From Jiangella sp. DSM 45060 (GTDB lineage: Bacteria > Actinomycetota > Actinomycetes > Jiangellales > Jiangellaceae): a stretch of 64,000 nt of DNA. Positions 8,489-19,706 of this stretch are shown piece after piece (position 1 is the first letter of the stretch; each line of letters starts with the position of its first letter). The notes under the pieces are model-generated. The model was not told where the DNA came from and did no database searches. It saw only the letters and a program-made list of their open reading frames with translations. The translations under genes and the position numbers were made by a program. The stretch lies in assembly GCF_900105175.1 (NCBI RefSeq), contig NZ_LT629771.1, positions 3,853,501 to 3,917,500 on the forward strand, written 5' to 3'.

Positions 8489-9121
8489 GTGACCGAACAG
8501 CCTGACACCGACCCGAAAGAGATCGTCCGCCGCGGCTACGACGTCCTCTCGCATCGCTACCGCGCCGACGACGCCGACCCGGAGACGTATCGGACGTGGG
8601 CCGCCGAGCTGACCGGCCGCCTGCCCGCCGGAGCGGACGTCCTGGACCTCGGTTGCGGCAACGGCATCCCGGTGGCTCGCGACCTCACCGCCGCCGGGTT
8701 CGCGGTCACCGGCGTCGACCTCAGCGACGTGCAGATCGCCCGCGCCCGCGCGCTGGTGCCGGGCGCGACGTTCCACACCGCCGACGCGACGGCCGTCGAG
8801 TTCGCGGCGCGGAGCTTCGACACCGTGGTGTGCCTGTACGCGCTGATCCACGTCCCGCTGGCCGAGCAGCCGCCACTGCTGGAACGCATCGCCGGCTGGC
8901 TGCGCCCGGGCGGCCTGTTCCTCGCCACGACCGGCCACGACGCCCTCACCGGCAGCGACGACGACTGGCTCGGCGGCGGCACGACGATGTGGTGGAGTCA
9001 GGCCGACGCCGCGACGTACCGGAAGTGGCTGACGGCCGCCGGGCTCACCGTCGAGCGGCAGGAGTTCGTCCCCGAGGGCGACGGCGGGCACGAGCTGTTC
9101 TGGGCCACCCGGCCGCGCTGA
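8489..9121 (+). CDS. Class I SAM-dependent methyltransferase
   Basis: 210 residues from a GTG start. Motif I is VLDLGCGNGIPVARDL (about 51-66), followed by the acidic strand VTGVDLSD and a motif IV-like FDTVVCLYALIHVP, then RPGGLFLATTG: the Rossmann methyltransferase fold of the Methyltransf_11/25 group. The substrate is not readable; such stand-alone proteins act on small molecules. It is divergent from the LPXTG gene, with no operon partner. Confidence 0.88.
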   Translation: MTEQPDTDPKEIVRRGYDVLSHRYRADDADPETYRTWAAELTGRLPAGADVLDLGCGNGIPVARDLTAAGFAVTGVDLSDVQIARARALVPGATFHTADATAVEFAARSFDTVVCLYALIHVPLAEQPPLLERIAGWLRPGGLFLATTGHDALTGSDDDWLGGGTTMWWSQADAATYRKWLTAAGLTVERQEFVPEGDGGHELFWATRPR

Positions 9122-9123
9122 CG

Positions 9124-9250
9124 GACGGCTGGCCGCCGCTGCTGTCGACCATGCCCGGCCGCCTGCTCGGACCCGGCCACAACTCCCTCGTCACCGCGCC
9201 CGACGGTCGCGACGCGATCGCCTTCCACGCGTGGGACTCCGCCCAGCGCG
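9124..9250 (+). pseudogene. Remnant of a GH43-family glycoside hydrolase C-terminus
   Basis: Right after the methyltransferase stop, one frame reads PLLSTMPGRLLGPGHNSLV and then DGRDAIAFHAWDSAQR. GPGHNS(L/V)V...DG.D.I.(Y/F)HAWD is the hallmark near the end of the catalytic domain in GH43 arabinanases and xylosidases. No start, signal peptide or remainder of the enzyme is present, and the frame runs into the end of the next gene on the opposite strand. I read it as a decayed gene fragment. Confidence 0.65.
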
Positions 9251-9251
9251 T

Positions 9252-10313
9252 TCAGGCTCCGCCACTCACCGTCTCAGCCAGCTGCGGCACCAGCTGCTCC
9301 AGCGCGTAGGGCAGGCTGAGCACCGTCGACCACGTCAGCGCGCCGGACACCAGCGGGTCCTCGATGAACAGCACCCGGCCGTCCTGCACCACCCCGAGCT
9401 GGTCGTAGAGCGGCTTGGCCTCGACCTGCTCACGCAGTCCCGGCTCGTGGCCGATGTTCCAGACCAGCAGGTCGCGGTCGAGCTGCGTCATCAGCTCGTC
9501 GCTGACGGGCGCGCCGTCGAGGTCGCCGGCCAGCGCGGCGAGGTCGTCCGGCAGCACGAAGCCGAGCTGCGTCATGAAGACGGTGCGCGGGTCGGTGGCG
9601 CTGCGGACGAACGACGAGCCGGGCTCGAACAGCTCGGCGACGGCCATCTCGACGCCCGCGAAGGCGGGGTTGGCCGCGGCGGCGTCGGCGAACTGCTGGT
9701 CGACCTCGGCGATCAGCTCCTCCGCGCGGTCGCCCTGGCCGAGGATCTGGCCGACCATGCGGGTCGTCTCCTGCCACGGCATGCCGTACTCGGGGTAGTC
9801 CGGCGACGACGCGACGGTCGGCGCGATGACCGAGAGTGTGTCGTACTCCTCCTGCGTCATGCCGGTGTAGAGGCCGATGATGAGGTCGGGCTCCAGCTCG
9901 GCGAGGGTCTCGTAGTCGAAGTCCTGCATGCCGGTGAAGGCACCCTCGTTGAGCACCACAGGCTCGGCGTCGCCCAGTTCGTCCTGCGCCCACGGCCAGG
10001 TGGCGTGCGGGTGGTCGCCGTACCAGTCGGTGACGGCGATCGGTGCGACGCCGAAGGCCAGCACGGCGTCCTGGTCGCTGAAGCCGAGCGTGACCACGCG
10101 CTCCGGCGCCTCGGTCAGCTCGGTCGTGCCGTAGCGGTGGTCGACGGAGGCGGGGAACTCCCCGGATCCGGCGTCCGGCTCATCTGTCGCGGCGGTGCCG
10201 TCGGCGGCGTTCGTGCCGCCGTCGCCGTCGTCGTCACCACCGCAGGCGGCGAGGAGCAGGAGCGGAACGGTCAGGACGACGGCGAGCCGGCGGCCCGCGA
10301 CACGAAGCGACAT
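9252..10313 (-). CDS. Iron-siderophore ABC transporter substrate-binding lipoprotein
   Basis: 353-residue periplasmic-type binding protein attached to the membrane by lipid. The signal sequence ends in the lipobox LLAAC (Cys about residue 24), followed by an Asp/Gly linker. The FecB/FepB-like fold follows: YGTTELTEAPERVVTLGF, then DLIIGLYTGMT, ending LPYALEQLVPQL. It binds a ferric siderophore and delivers it to a permease not encoded in this window, so it is an orphan. A DtxR/IdeR-like box overlaps its promoter, fitting iron repression. The ATG lies only about 7 nt from the -10-like TATCCT, so the mRNA may be leaderless. Confidence 0.92.
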   Translation of the reverse strand: MSLRVAGRRLAVVLTVPLLLLAACGGDDDGDGGTNAADGTAATDEPDAGSGEFPASVDHRYGTTELTEAPERVVTLGFSDQDAVLAFGVAPIAVTDWYGDHPHATWPWAQDELGDAEPVVLNEGAFTGMQDFDYETLAELEPDLIIGLYTGMTQEEYDTLSVIAPTVASSPDYPEYGMPWQETTRMVGQILGQGDRAEELIAEVDQQFADAAAANPAFAGVEMAVAELFEPGSSFVRSATDPRTVFMTQLGFVLPDDLAALAGDLDGAPVSDELMTQLDRDLLVWNIGHEPGLREQVEAKPLYDQLGVVQDGRVLFIEDPLVSGALTWSTVLSLPYALEQLVPQLAETVSGGA

Positions 10314-10319
10314 GAGGGC

Positions 10320-10338
10320 AAGGATAGGCTGGCCTTAT
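10320..10338 (-). promoter_or_regulatory. Probable DtxR/IdeR iron box
   Basis: AAGGATAGGCTGGCCTTAT matches about 13 of 18 positions of the actinobacterial iron-box consensus TAGGTTAGGCTAACCTAA. It overlaps the -10-like TATCCT (reverse strand) just upstream of the siderophore-binding protein gene, the expected place for iron-dependent repression. Confidence 0.65.
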
Positions 10339-10444
10339 CGAGCGGGTCGCAGGCGGCCCCTCGGGGGTGTCGTCGGCGCGTGCCGTCGACGCGTGCCGTC
10401 GGCGCGTGGCCGGGCTCGCCGCGGCGACCCGCTACCGTCGGCGC

Positions 10445-11224
10445 ATGACCGGCCTCGTCGCGGTGACCCGGAACGTCCTCGTCGCCACGCACGAGTTCTG
10501 CACCAGCACGACCACGGTCGTCACCGGCGACGACGGCAGCTGCCTCGTCGTCGACCCGGGGGTCACGCCGGCCGAGCTGGACGACCTCGCCGCCGGCCTC
10601 GCTGCCCGCCGGCTGCACGTCGCCGCCGGGTTCGCGACACACCCGCACTGGGATCACGTGCTGTGGAGCCGCTCGCTCGGCGCCGGTGTGCCCCGGTTCG
10701 CGACCGCCGCCTGCGTCGTCGCCGCGGCGGCCGGGCGGGACCGCGGCCTTGCGCTCGCCGAGGTGGACGCGCCCGGGACGGACGGCGAGCTGTTCGCCCA
10801 GCTCACGCCGCTCCCATCCGGCGGGCCGGGCGTCGTCCCGTGGCAAGGGCCGCGGGTGGATGTCGTCGAGCACCGGGCGCACGCGGCGGGACACGCCGCG
10901 CTGCTCGCCGACGGCGTGCTGGTGGCCGGCGATCTGTGCTCGGACCTGGAGGTGCCGCTGCTGGACCTCGATGCCGCCGACCCGCTCGGCGACTACCACC
11001 ACGCGCTCGACCTGCTCGACGCGCTGGCCCCCGACGTTCGCTTCGTCGTGCCCGGCCACGGCCACGTCGGCGACCGTGCCGAGCTGCGCCGCCGCCTGGC
11101 CGCCGACCGCCGCTACCTGACCGACCTCGCCTCCGGCCGCGGTGACGACGACCCGCGGCTCACGCAGGACTGGCTGGTCCGCGATCACCGTGCTCAGCGC
11201 GCTGCCGTTGAGCGGCGCGCTTGA
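10445..11224 (+). CDS. MBL-fold metallohydrolase
   Basis: 259 residues. It shows the metallo-beta-lactamase signature THPHWDH (HxHxDH, two-metal site), downstream His in the AHAAGHAALL segment, an Asp in VLVAGDLCSD, and PGHGHVGDR near the C-terminus, so all ligands of a binuclear hydrolase are present. The start is the ATG at 10445 after three 13-bp GC-rich direct repeats (GTCGRCGCGTGSC, about 10373-10411). The substrate is unknown. Confidence 0.88.
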   Translation: MTGLVAVTRNVLVATHEFCTSTTTVVTGDDGSCLVVDPGVTPAELDDLAAGLAARRLHVAAGFATHPHWDHVLWSRSLGAGVPRFATAACVVAAAAGRDRGLALAEVDAPGTDGELFAQLTPLPSGGPGVVPWQGPRVDVVEHRAHAAGHAALLADGVLVAGDLCSDLEVPLLDLDAADPLGDYHHALDLLDALAPDVRFVVPGHGHVGDRAELRRRLAADRRYLTDLASGRGDDDPRLTQDWLVRDHRAQRAAVERRA

Positions 11225-11335
11225 ACGTGCGCGGTCCCGCCTGCCGCGCGTGATCACGGGCGGCGCCGGTGCCTCGCATGTCACGGGCGGCGGTGCGCCG
11301 GCTGACAGCCAGTGGTGCCAGCGCGCCGCATGAAC

Positions 11336-11406
11336 GCATGGTAGGCATGACCCTCCCGGCCCGGGTGGGGCCCACCCTACGGGCGGGCACCGACAACGTC
11401 CGCCGA
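11336..11406 (+). repeat. Dispersed palindromic repeat, copy B
   Basis: It reads GCATGGTAGGCATGACCC, a variable G/C-rich arm, the palindromic core GGGTGGGGCCCACCC, then TACGGGCGGGCACCGACAAC. It is shared with copies A, C and D. The gap 11225-11530 holds this repeat and GC-rich sequence but no gene that I can support. Confidence 0.85.
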
Positions 11407-11522
11407 ACGCCGACGCCGAGCCTTGCGCCGCGGACGCCACCCGAACCGGCCCGGCGGACGCTACCCGAGCCCGGCGCCGCAGAAATCACCCAAGCTCAGC
11501 ACCCACAGACGCCACCCGAGCC

Positions 11523-11530
11523 CAACGCCG
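11523..11530. repeat. Left target-site duplication of the IS element
   Basis: CAACGCCG directly abuts the left terminal inverted repeat and is repeated identically at 12952-12959 after the right end. An 8-bp duplication is characteristic of IS256-family transposition. Confidence 0.9.
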
Positions 11531-11600
11531 GGTGACGTCCCTTGGCGTGGTGGAGTTCCCGGCCCGCTTGAGCGTCGTCGTGTCGACGGTGGCGTAGGGC

Positions 11601-11668
11601 GGCCATCGTGCGACGGTCAGTGAGACCTGACTAGGGATCTCACGAGAGGACACGAACGCACGATGGCC
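11601..11668 (+). promoter_or_regulatory. Hairpin that buries the transposase start codon
   Basis: GGCCATCGTGCG (11601-11612) is the exact reverse complement of CGCACGATGGCC (11657-11668), which contains the transposase ATG (11663-11665). Nested inside, GTGAGA (11620-11625) pairs with TCTCAC (11638-11643). RNA reading in from outside the element would fold and hide the start codon, a way insertion sequences avoid activation by host promoters. Confidence 0.6.
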
Positions 11669-12892
11669 TTGGACCATGCTGCCCTACTTGAGGTGCTCGA
11701 GGCGATGCGGGCCGCTGACGTGGACGATCGGGTTCGCACCGCGGCGCAGGCGATGTATCAGGCGTTGATCGAGGCCGAGGCGACGGCGGTGATCGGCGCC
11801 GGTCCGTGGGAACGCAGCGCGGATCGGACCGCGCACCGCAACGGCTCGCGACCGCGGACCCTGTCGACCACGGCCGGGGATCTGGAGTTGCGCATTCCCA
11901 AGTTGCGCACCGGGTCGTTCTTCCCCTCCCTGTTGGAGCGGCGCCGCCGAGTCGACCAGGCGTTGTTCGCCGTGATCATGGAGGCCTACCTGCACGGGGT
12001 GTCGACCCGCAAGGTCGACGACCTGGTCAAGGCGCTGGGCGCGGACAGCGGGATCTCCAAGTCGGAGGTGTCGCGGATCTGCGCCGACCTCGACGCCGAG
12101 GTCTCCAGCTTCCGGGACCGGTCGCTGGCCGATCAGGCCTATCCGTACGTGTTCCTCGACGCCACCTACTGCAAGGCTCGGGTGAACCGCCGCGTGGTGT
12201 CCCAGGCGGTGGTCATCGCCACCGGCGTCACCGCCGACGGGCGCCGCGAGGTGCTCGGATTCGACGTCGGTGACAGCGAGGACGGCGCGTTCTGGACCGC
12301 GTTCCTGCGCTCGTTGAAGGCCCGCGGGCTGGGCGGTGTCCAGCTGGTCATCTCCGACGCCCACACCGGCCTCAAGCACGCCATCGCCTCGGTGCTGCTC
12401 GGGGCGGCCTGGCAGCGCTGCCGGGTGCACTTCCTACGCAACGTGCTCGCCCAGGTCCCCAAGGGCAACGCCGAGATGGTGGCCGCGGCGATCCGCACCA
12501 TCTTCGCCCAGCCCGACGCCGAGCACGTGCACGAGCAGTTCGACGTCATCGCCACCATGCTCGGCCGGCAACTACCCAAGGTCGAACAGATGCTGCGCGA
12601 CGCCAGTAACGATCTCCTCGCGTTCGCGGCGTTCCCGATCAGTCACTGGAAGAAGATCTGGTCGACCAACCCGCTGGAACGGCTGAACAAGGAGGTCAAA
12701 CGCCGCACCGACGTCGTCGGAGTGTTCCCCAACCCCGCCGCCCTGCTCCGCCTGGCCGGCGCTGTCCTGGTGGAGGCCCACGATGAATGGCAGGTCGCCG
12801 CCGAACGCCGCTACCTCTCCGAAGCCTCCATGGCGCTACTCACCACACCCACCACCAAGGAGGTGGCCAAACCCGAACTCATGACGGCATGA
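11663..12892 (+). CDS. IS256-family (Mutator type) transposase
   Basis: 409-residue DDE transposase that cuts and joins the element ends. The catalytic residues are visible: D166 in VFLDATYCK, D232 in VISDAHTGLK and E339 in NPLERLNKE. The conserved CRVHFLRN segment (about 253-260) is present too. Length matches intact family members and there is no frameshift. The start codon is sequestered by an inverted repeat; GAGAGGA lies about 12 nt upstream. Confidence 0.97.
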   Translation: MALDHAALLEVLEAMRAADVDDRVRTAAQAMYQALIEAEATAVIGAGPWERSADRTAHRNGSRPRTLSTTAGDLELRIPKLRTGSFFPSLLERRRRVDQALFAVIMEAYLHGVSTRKVDDLVKALGADSGISKSEVSRICADLDAEVSSFRDRSLADQAYPYVFLDATYCKARVNRRVVSQAVVIATGVTADGRREVLGFDVGDSEDGAFWTAFLRSLKARGLGGVQLVISDAHTGLKHAIASVLLGAAWQRCRVHFLRNVLAQVPKGNAEMVAAAIRTIFAQPDAEHVHEQFDVIATMLGRQLPKVEQMLRDASNDLLAFAAFPISHWKKIWSTNPLERLNKEVKRRTDVVGVFPNPAALLRLAGAVLVEAHDEWQVAAERRYLSEASMALLTTPTTKEVAKPELMTA

Positions 12893-12951
12893 TCTAACCC
12901 ACTGACCCCGCACAGTGGTCGAAGAACTCCACCTCTCAGCGGGACGTCACC

Positions 12952-12959
12952 CAACGCCG
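12952..12959. repeat. Right target-site duplication of the IS element
   Basis: CAACGCCG, identical to 11523-11530. Removing the element and one copy restores an uninterrupted GC-rich intergenic sequence. Confidence 0.9.
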
Positions 12960-13012
12960 CGCGACCACGAACGATGCCGGCGGCCGGCCCGCTGCCACCG
13001 CGGCGCGAGTTC

Positions 13013-13083
13013 GCGTGGTAGGTATGACCCGCCCCTCTAGGGAGGGTGCCCACCCTACGGGCGGGCACCGACAACGTCCGCCG
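13013..13083 (+). repeat. Dispersed palindromic repeat, copy C
   Basis: It reads GCGTGGTAGGTATGACCC, a variable arm, core AGGGTGCCCACCCT, then ACGGGCGGGCACCGACAACG. Same orientation as copy B; the IS element lies between them. No gene is visible in 12960-13181. Confidence 0.85.
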
Positions 13084-13181
13084 ACGCCGACGCCGAGCCC
13101 GACGCGCCGCCCAGTGGTCCGCGCGACGTCAGCCGAACCCGGTGCCCCGCCCGGACATCAGCGCCGACGTCAATCCGAACG

Positions 13182-16193
<3,012 letters not shown>

Positions 16194-16202
16194 CGGGAAA
16201 GC

Positions 16203-17027
16203 CTAGTGGTGCGAGGCCGATGGCACGAACTCGAACCCGATGACCCGCGCCAGGATTTCGCCGTGCGGAACGACGAACCAGCCGTCGTCGTGACCGGCCC
16301 ACTCGCGCCACGCCGCGGCCAGCCGCCCGAGATCCGCCGTCGTCGCCAGGCCGCGGGCGACGGCCTGGTCCGCGAACGCCGACGACGTGACACGGTCGGC
16401 CCACAGGCCGCCCCACCACGCGCGGTCCTCGGGCGTGCTGAAGCACCAGACGCTCGCCGTCGCCGTGACGTCGGTCAGCCCGGCCTCGTGCGCCCACGCG
16501 AGCAGCCGCCGGCCCGCGTCGGGCTCGCCGCCGTTGCCGAGTGCCAGCGTGCGGTACAGCTCCAGCCACTCGGACAGGCCGGGCAGCCGCGGGTACCAGA
16601 ACATGCCGGCATAGTCGGAGTCGCGCGCCGCCACGATGCCGCCGGGCCGCGTCGTGCGGGCCAGCTGGCGCAGGACGGCGACCGGGTCGGCCACGTGCTG
16701 CAACAACTGGTGCGCGTGGACGACGTCGAAGCTCGCGTCGTCGAACGGCAGCGCGGCGGCGTCGGCGGTGCGGAACTCGACCGCGGCGGCGCCCTCCTGG
16801 GCCGCCGCCCGCTCGATGACCTCGTCCGACGCGTCCACCCCGACCACCCGGCCGGGCGCCACCAGCCCCGCCAGCTCCACCGTGATCGTCCCCGGCCCGC
16901 ACCCCACGTCCAGCACGTCCAGCCCGGGTCGCAGGTGGTCGCGGAGGTACGCCGCGGAGTTGGCGACCGTGCGCCAGGTGTGCGAGCACAGGACGCTCTC
17001 GTGGTGGCCGTGCGTGTACGTCGCCAT
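16203..17027 (-). CDS. Class I SAM-dependent methyltransferase
   Basis: 274 residues from the ATG at 17027. Motif I VLDVGCGPGTITVELAGL, then VVGVDASDEVIERA, the FDVVHAHQLLQHV acidic/aromatic motif and RPGGIVAARDSDY place it in the UbiE/Methyltransf_11-25 group. It begins 9 bp upstream of glyQS on the same strand, so the two may be co-transcribed. Substrate unknown. GGTGGC just before the ATG is a weak ribosome site. Confidence 0.88.
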   Translation of the reverse strand: MATYTHGHHESVLCSHTWRTVANSAAYLRDHLRPGLDVLDVGCGPGTITVELAGLVAPGRVVGVDASDEVIERAAAQEGAAAVEFRTADAAALPFDDASFDVVHAHQLLQHVADPVAVLRQLARTTRPGGIVAARDSDYAGMFWYPRLPGLSEWLELYRTLALGNGGEPDAGRRLLAWAHEAGLTDVTATASVWCFSTPEDRAWWGGLWADRVTSSAFADQAVARGLATTADLGRLAAAWREWAGHDDGWFVVPHGEILARVIGFEFVPSASHH

Positions 17028-17208
17028 GCCGCCACCGTAAGAAGGTCCGGCCGCCGCTGTCAGCCGTGTTCGCACGATGGACGGCCGGGCGCGGCGCACG
17101 GAGGGCACGTTCCGGCGCGGCGGGCGGGGCCCGGCGCGATGGACGGGTTCGGCGGGGGCGGGGCTTCGGCGGGCGGGGTGCGGCGGGGGGATGAACGTTC
17201 GGCGCGGC

Positions 17209-17275
17209 GACGTTGTCGGTGCCCGCCCGTAGGGTGGGCCACCCACCCGAACGGGGAGGGTCATACCTACCACGG
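17209..17275 (-). repeat. Dispersed palindromic repeat, copy D (inverted)
   Basis: Reverse complement of copies B and C: on the minus strand it reads GTGGTAGGTATGACCC, GGGTGG-CCCACCC core, TACGGGCGGGCACCGACAAC. It lies in a 583-bp region (17028-17610) without a credible gene. Confidence 0.85.
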
Positions 17276-17362
17276 CGCGCGGCGCATCACGCCCACTGCA
17301 CGCCCGCCCCGGCTCCGCACGCATGTTCCGGCACCGCCCACGCGTTCCGGCACCGCACGCAT

Positions 17363-17446
17363 CCCCGCTGGACGCCCCACCGACGCGCCTGTCCGCTGGA
17401 CGCCCCGCCGGCCCGACTGTCCGCTGGATGCCCGCCGCCGCGGGCG
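17363..17446. repeat. 28-bp tandem repeat, three degenerate units
   Basis: The core GTCCGCTGGACGCCCC recurs with GCTGGA at 17367, 17395 and 17423, an exact 28-bp period. A shorter TTCCGGCACCG pair sits just upstream (about 17325-17353). It is non-coding and GC-rich. Confidence 0.7.
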
Positions 17447-17522
17447 GCCCGCGGGCGGCGCGCCCGCCCCTCCCCCGCTGTCGCGTTGGGGCGGGCGCCA
17501 TCCTCGACGCCGAAGGTTGAAA

Positions 17523-17558
17523 CGGGCGGGCGCCCCGCACGTCAGGGGCGCCCGCCCG
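17523..17558. terminator. Terminator downstream of the M64 protease gene
   Basis: A perfect 14-bp stem, CGGGCGGGCGCCCC (17523-17536) with GGGGCGCCCGCCCG (17545-17558), loop 8 nt, about 52 nt past the protease stop codon on the minus strand. Confidence 0.8.
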
Positions 17559-17610
17559 GGCTTGCAGGCGAACACGCGGCCAGACCTCGGCCGAGCGCTC
17601 GGCCAGCTAC

Positions 17611-19572
17611 TCAGTCAGGCACGATCGCGCCCGGCGGCAGCTCCACCGCACCGTTCGTGTCGGTGACCGTCACGGTGAAGGTCTTCGGCGTGCTGATGTT
17701 GCCGGCGGCGTCGATGGCCCGGTACTGGATCTCGTGGCGGCCGTAGCCGGGCTCGAAGTCCGGGTAGGACTGCTCGAACGGCGCCTTGGTGACACCACCG
17801 CTGCCGAGGTTGCCGTACGCGATCTCCTTGATGACGGTGCCGGCCGGGGTGAACCGGTACGGCGTGCCCTCGGGCGCGTCCGGCCAGCCGTGGTAGTTGA
17901 ACCAGCCGTCGCCGTCGAGCTGGAACTCGATGACGACGTAGCCGTCCTGGTCGTCGGTGGCGGCGAGGCCCATCTCGAACCACTCGCGGAACACGTAGTG
18001 CGGCGGGCGGACCCGGGTGCCGGGCACGACGGAGACCGGATCGGACAGCTCGAAGGTCACCGACGGGGCGACGTTGTCGACGGTCCAGGTGCGGGTGTCG
18101 GTCGGCGCGCCGGGCACCTCCGGGTCCGTCACCGTCGCCGTCAGCTCGTAGGTGCCGGACGCCAGCCCCAGCGCCCCGAGGTCGAGGTTGCGCAGGTTGT
18201 CCGGGTTCGGCACCACCGAGCCGTTCAGCCGCCACGTGACGTCGAGGACGCGGTCGCGCGGGTGGGTGGTCTCGACGTAGACGACGTCCTGGCCGCCGAC
18301 GGGGCGGGTGGTGTCGGTCGAGGACGTGAACTCGACGTCGGTCGGGGCGGGCGGCTCCTCGACGATCGTCCACTCGCGGGTCTGGGTGAGCGAGCCGCCG
18401 TCCGCGACGGCCGGGTCGCGGACGTCCGCGGTGTCGTCGGAGACGGTGACGGAGACGGTGTCGCCGACGCCCACGCCGTGCGCCTCGAGGTCGAAGTTGC
18501 GGCTGTTGCCGGTGTCCTCGACGACGGCGCCGTTGACCGACCAGGTGACGGTCAGCTCGTGGTAGAGCGGGTGCATCGTCTCGACCCAGATGACGTCCTC
18601 GGGGAACACCGGCTCGTCGGTCGGGGTCGACTCCAGCGCCAGCTGGGCGACGTCGCGGCGGCCGGAGATCTTCTCGATCATCCGCTCGCGGCCGATCTGG
18701 TCGAAGTGGTAGCCGATCCAGCGCATGATCGAGTGCTCGCTGGGCCGCCAGATGCCCGACGCACGCGTCTGGCCGCTCTCGTACCGGCCGATGACGCCGC
18801 CGGACAGCGACTCCTCGCCCAGCCAGCGGTACCACTTGGCCTGCTGGTCCAGCATCTGCTGCTCGGTCATGATCGTGTGGTGGATCGACGACGGCTCGCC
18901 GCCGGTGTACGGCGCGCCGGGCACGTTGCGGGCGCTGTACGGGTACTCGTCCTGCAGGTTGCCCAGCGAGTGGCCCAGCTCGTGCGGGCTGACCAGCGGG
19001 CCCTGCGGCGCCTGCCCGGTCGTGGTGGCGTTGCGGCCGCCGATTCCGCCGTACGTGCTGGTGTTGGCGATGGTGAGCGTCTGCCGGTTCTGCGCCGTGA
19101 CGCCCGGGATCATCGACACGTACTGCTCCAGCGCCTGCTGGCCGCCGGCGCCGAACGTGACGCCGCGGGCGTTCGCGCCGGCCGGGCAGGTGCCGGCGTA
19201 CTGCAGCTTCAGCGGCGTGTCGCGGCGGACGTTGCCGTCGTCGGGGTCGCAGCTGATGCCGGACTCCCCCGACACGATCTCGATCATGTACACGTTGAAG
19301 TAGTCGCGGTAGCTGCGGAACGGCTCGATGCTCCACTGCACGTTCAGGTGCTTGTCGACGTCGTCGCGGAACTGCTGCATCTCCTCGGCGGTGTAGCCGT
19401 CGCCCAGGATGATGAGGTTCAGGCGGTCCTCCGGGTCGCCCGTCACCTGCAACGGTACCACCGTCGCCGACCCGACCTCGTCCGACGCCGCGGCCGACGG
19501 CACCGCGCCGGTCAGCAACGCGCCCAACAGCCCGGCCGCTCCCACCGCGGCCGCGAACTTCCGTTTCACCAT
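17611..19572 (-). CDS. Secreted M64-family metalloprotease with Ig-like domains
   Basis: 653-residue exported zinc protease. The signal peptide MVKRKFAAAVGAAGLLGALL ends at an Ala-rich site (about 30). The M64 domain has LNLIILGDGYT (about 51-61) and the zinc site HELGHSLGNLQDE, giving ligands H197, H201 and D208 with catalytic E198. A cysteine pair (CDPDDG, GTCPAG) lies between. From about 330 there are two or three Ig/PKD-like beta domains with repeating V.TTHP.D..L.VTW and R.WTVD elements, and a final Ig-like domain. M64 enzymes include the IgA protease of Clostridium ramosum; here a saprophytic role is likelier. Confidence 0.9.
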   Translation of the reverse strand: MVKRKFAAAVGAAGLLGALLTGAVPSAAASDEVGSATVVPLQVTGDPEDRLNLIILGDGYTAEEMQQFRDDVDKHLNVQWSIEPFRSYRDYFNVYMIEIVSGESGISCDPDDGNVRRDTPLKLQYAGTCPAGANARGVTFGAGGQQALEQYVSMIPGVTAQNRQTLTIANTSTYGGIGGRNATTTGQAPQGPLVSPHELGHSLGNLQDEYPYSARNVPGAPYTGGEPSSIHHTIMTEQQMLDQQAKWYRWLGEESLSGGVIGRYESGQTRASGIWRPSEHSIMRWIGYHFDQIGRERMIEKISGRRDVAQLALESTPTDEPVFPEDVIWVETMHPLYHELTVTWSVNGAVVEDTGNSRNFDLEAHGVGVGDTVSVTVSDDTADVRDPAVADGGSLTQTREWTIVEEPPAPTDVEFTSSTDTTRPVGGQDVVYVETTHPRDRVLDVTWRLNGSVVPNPDNLRNLDLGALGLASGTYELTATVTDPEVPGAPTDTRTWTVDNVAPSVTFELSDPVSVVPGTRVRPPHYVFREWFEMGLAATDDQDGYVVIEFQLDGDGWFNYHGWPDAPEGTPYRFTPAGTVIKEIAYGNLGSGGVTKAPFEQSYPDFEPGYGRHEIQYRAIDAAGNISTPKTFTVTVTDTNGAVELPPGAIVPD

Positions 19573-19706
19573 CGCCTGTCACCCCTCGCTCGTCGATCCC
19601 CCGCGAGGACGCTAGCCAGGATGGATCCAAAGCTCACCGAGCAGATGACGGACGTTGCGCGACGGTCGTCCGTCGTCTGACGGAACTCGCCGGTTACGCT
19701 GCCGGA

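Larger units (their letters stand above)
11531..12951 (+). mobile_element. Complete IS256-family insertion sequence
   Basis: 1421-bp element. The left end GGTGACGTCCCTTGGCGTGG and the right end, read inward, GGTGACGTCCCGCTGAGAGG, continue into TGGAGTTC, giving imperfect inverted repeats of about 28 bp with the outer 11 bp and the inner GGTGGAGTTC identical. It is flanked by 8-bp direct repeats CAACGCCG and carries one intact transposase gene. The intact ends and duplication suggest a recent, probably still active copy. Confidence 0.95.

Noticed and set aside
11336..13083. Repeat copies B and C as the ends of a composite transposon around the IS element
   Set aside because: The IS has its own inverted repeats and 8-bp duplication inside B and C, and two other copies (A, D) have no IS. 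The repeats predate the insertion.
17363..17446. Exact 28-bp periodicity resembling a CRISPR array
   Set aside because: Only three units, the whole period is repeated with no unique spacers, and no cas genes are near; it is a degenerate tandem repeat.
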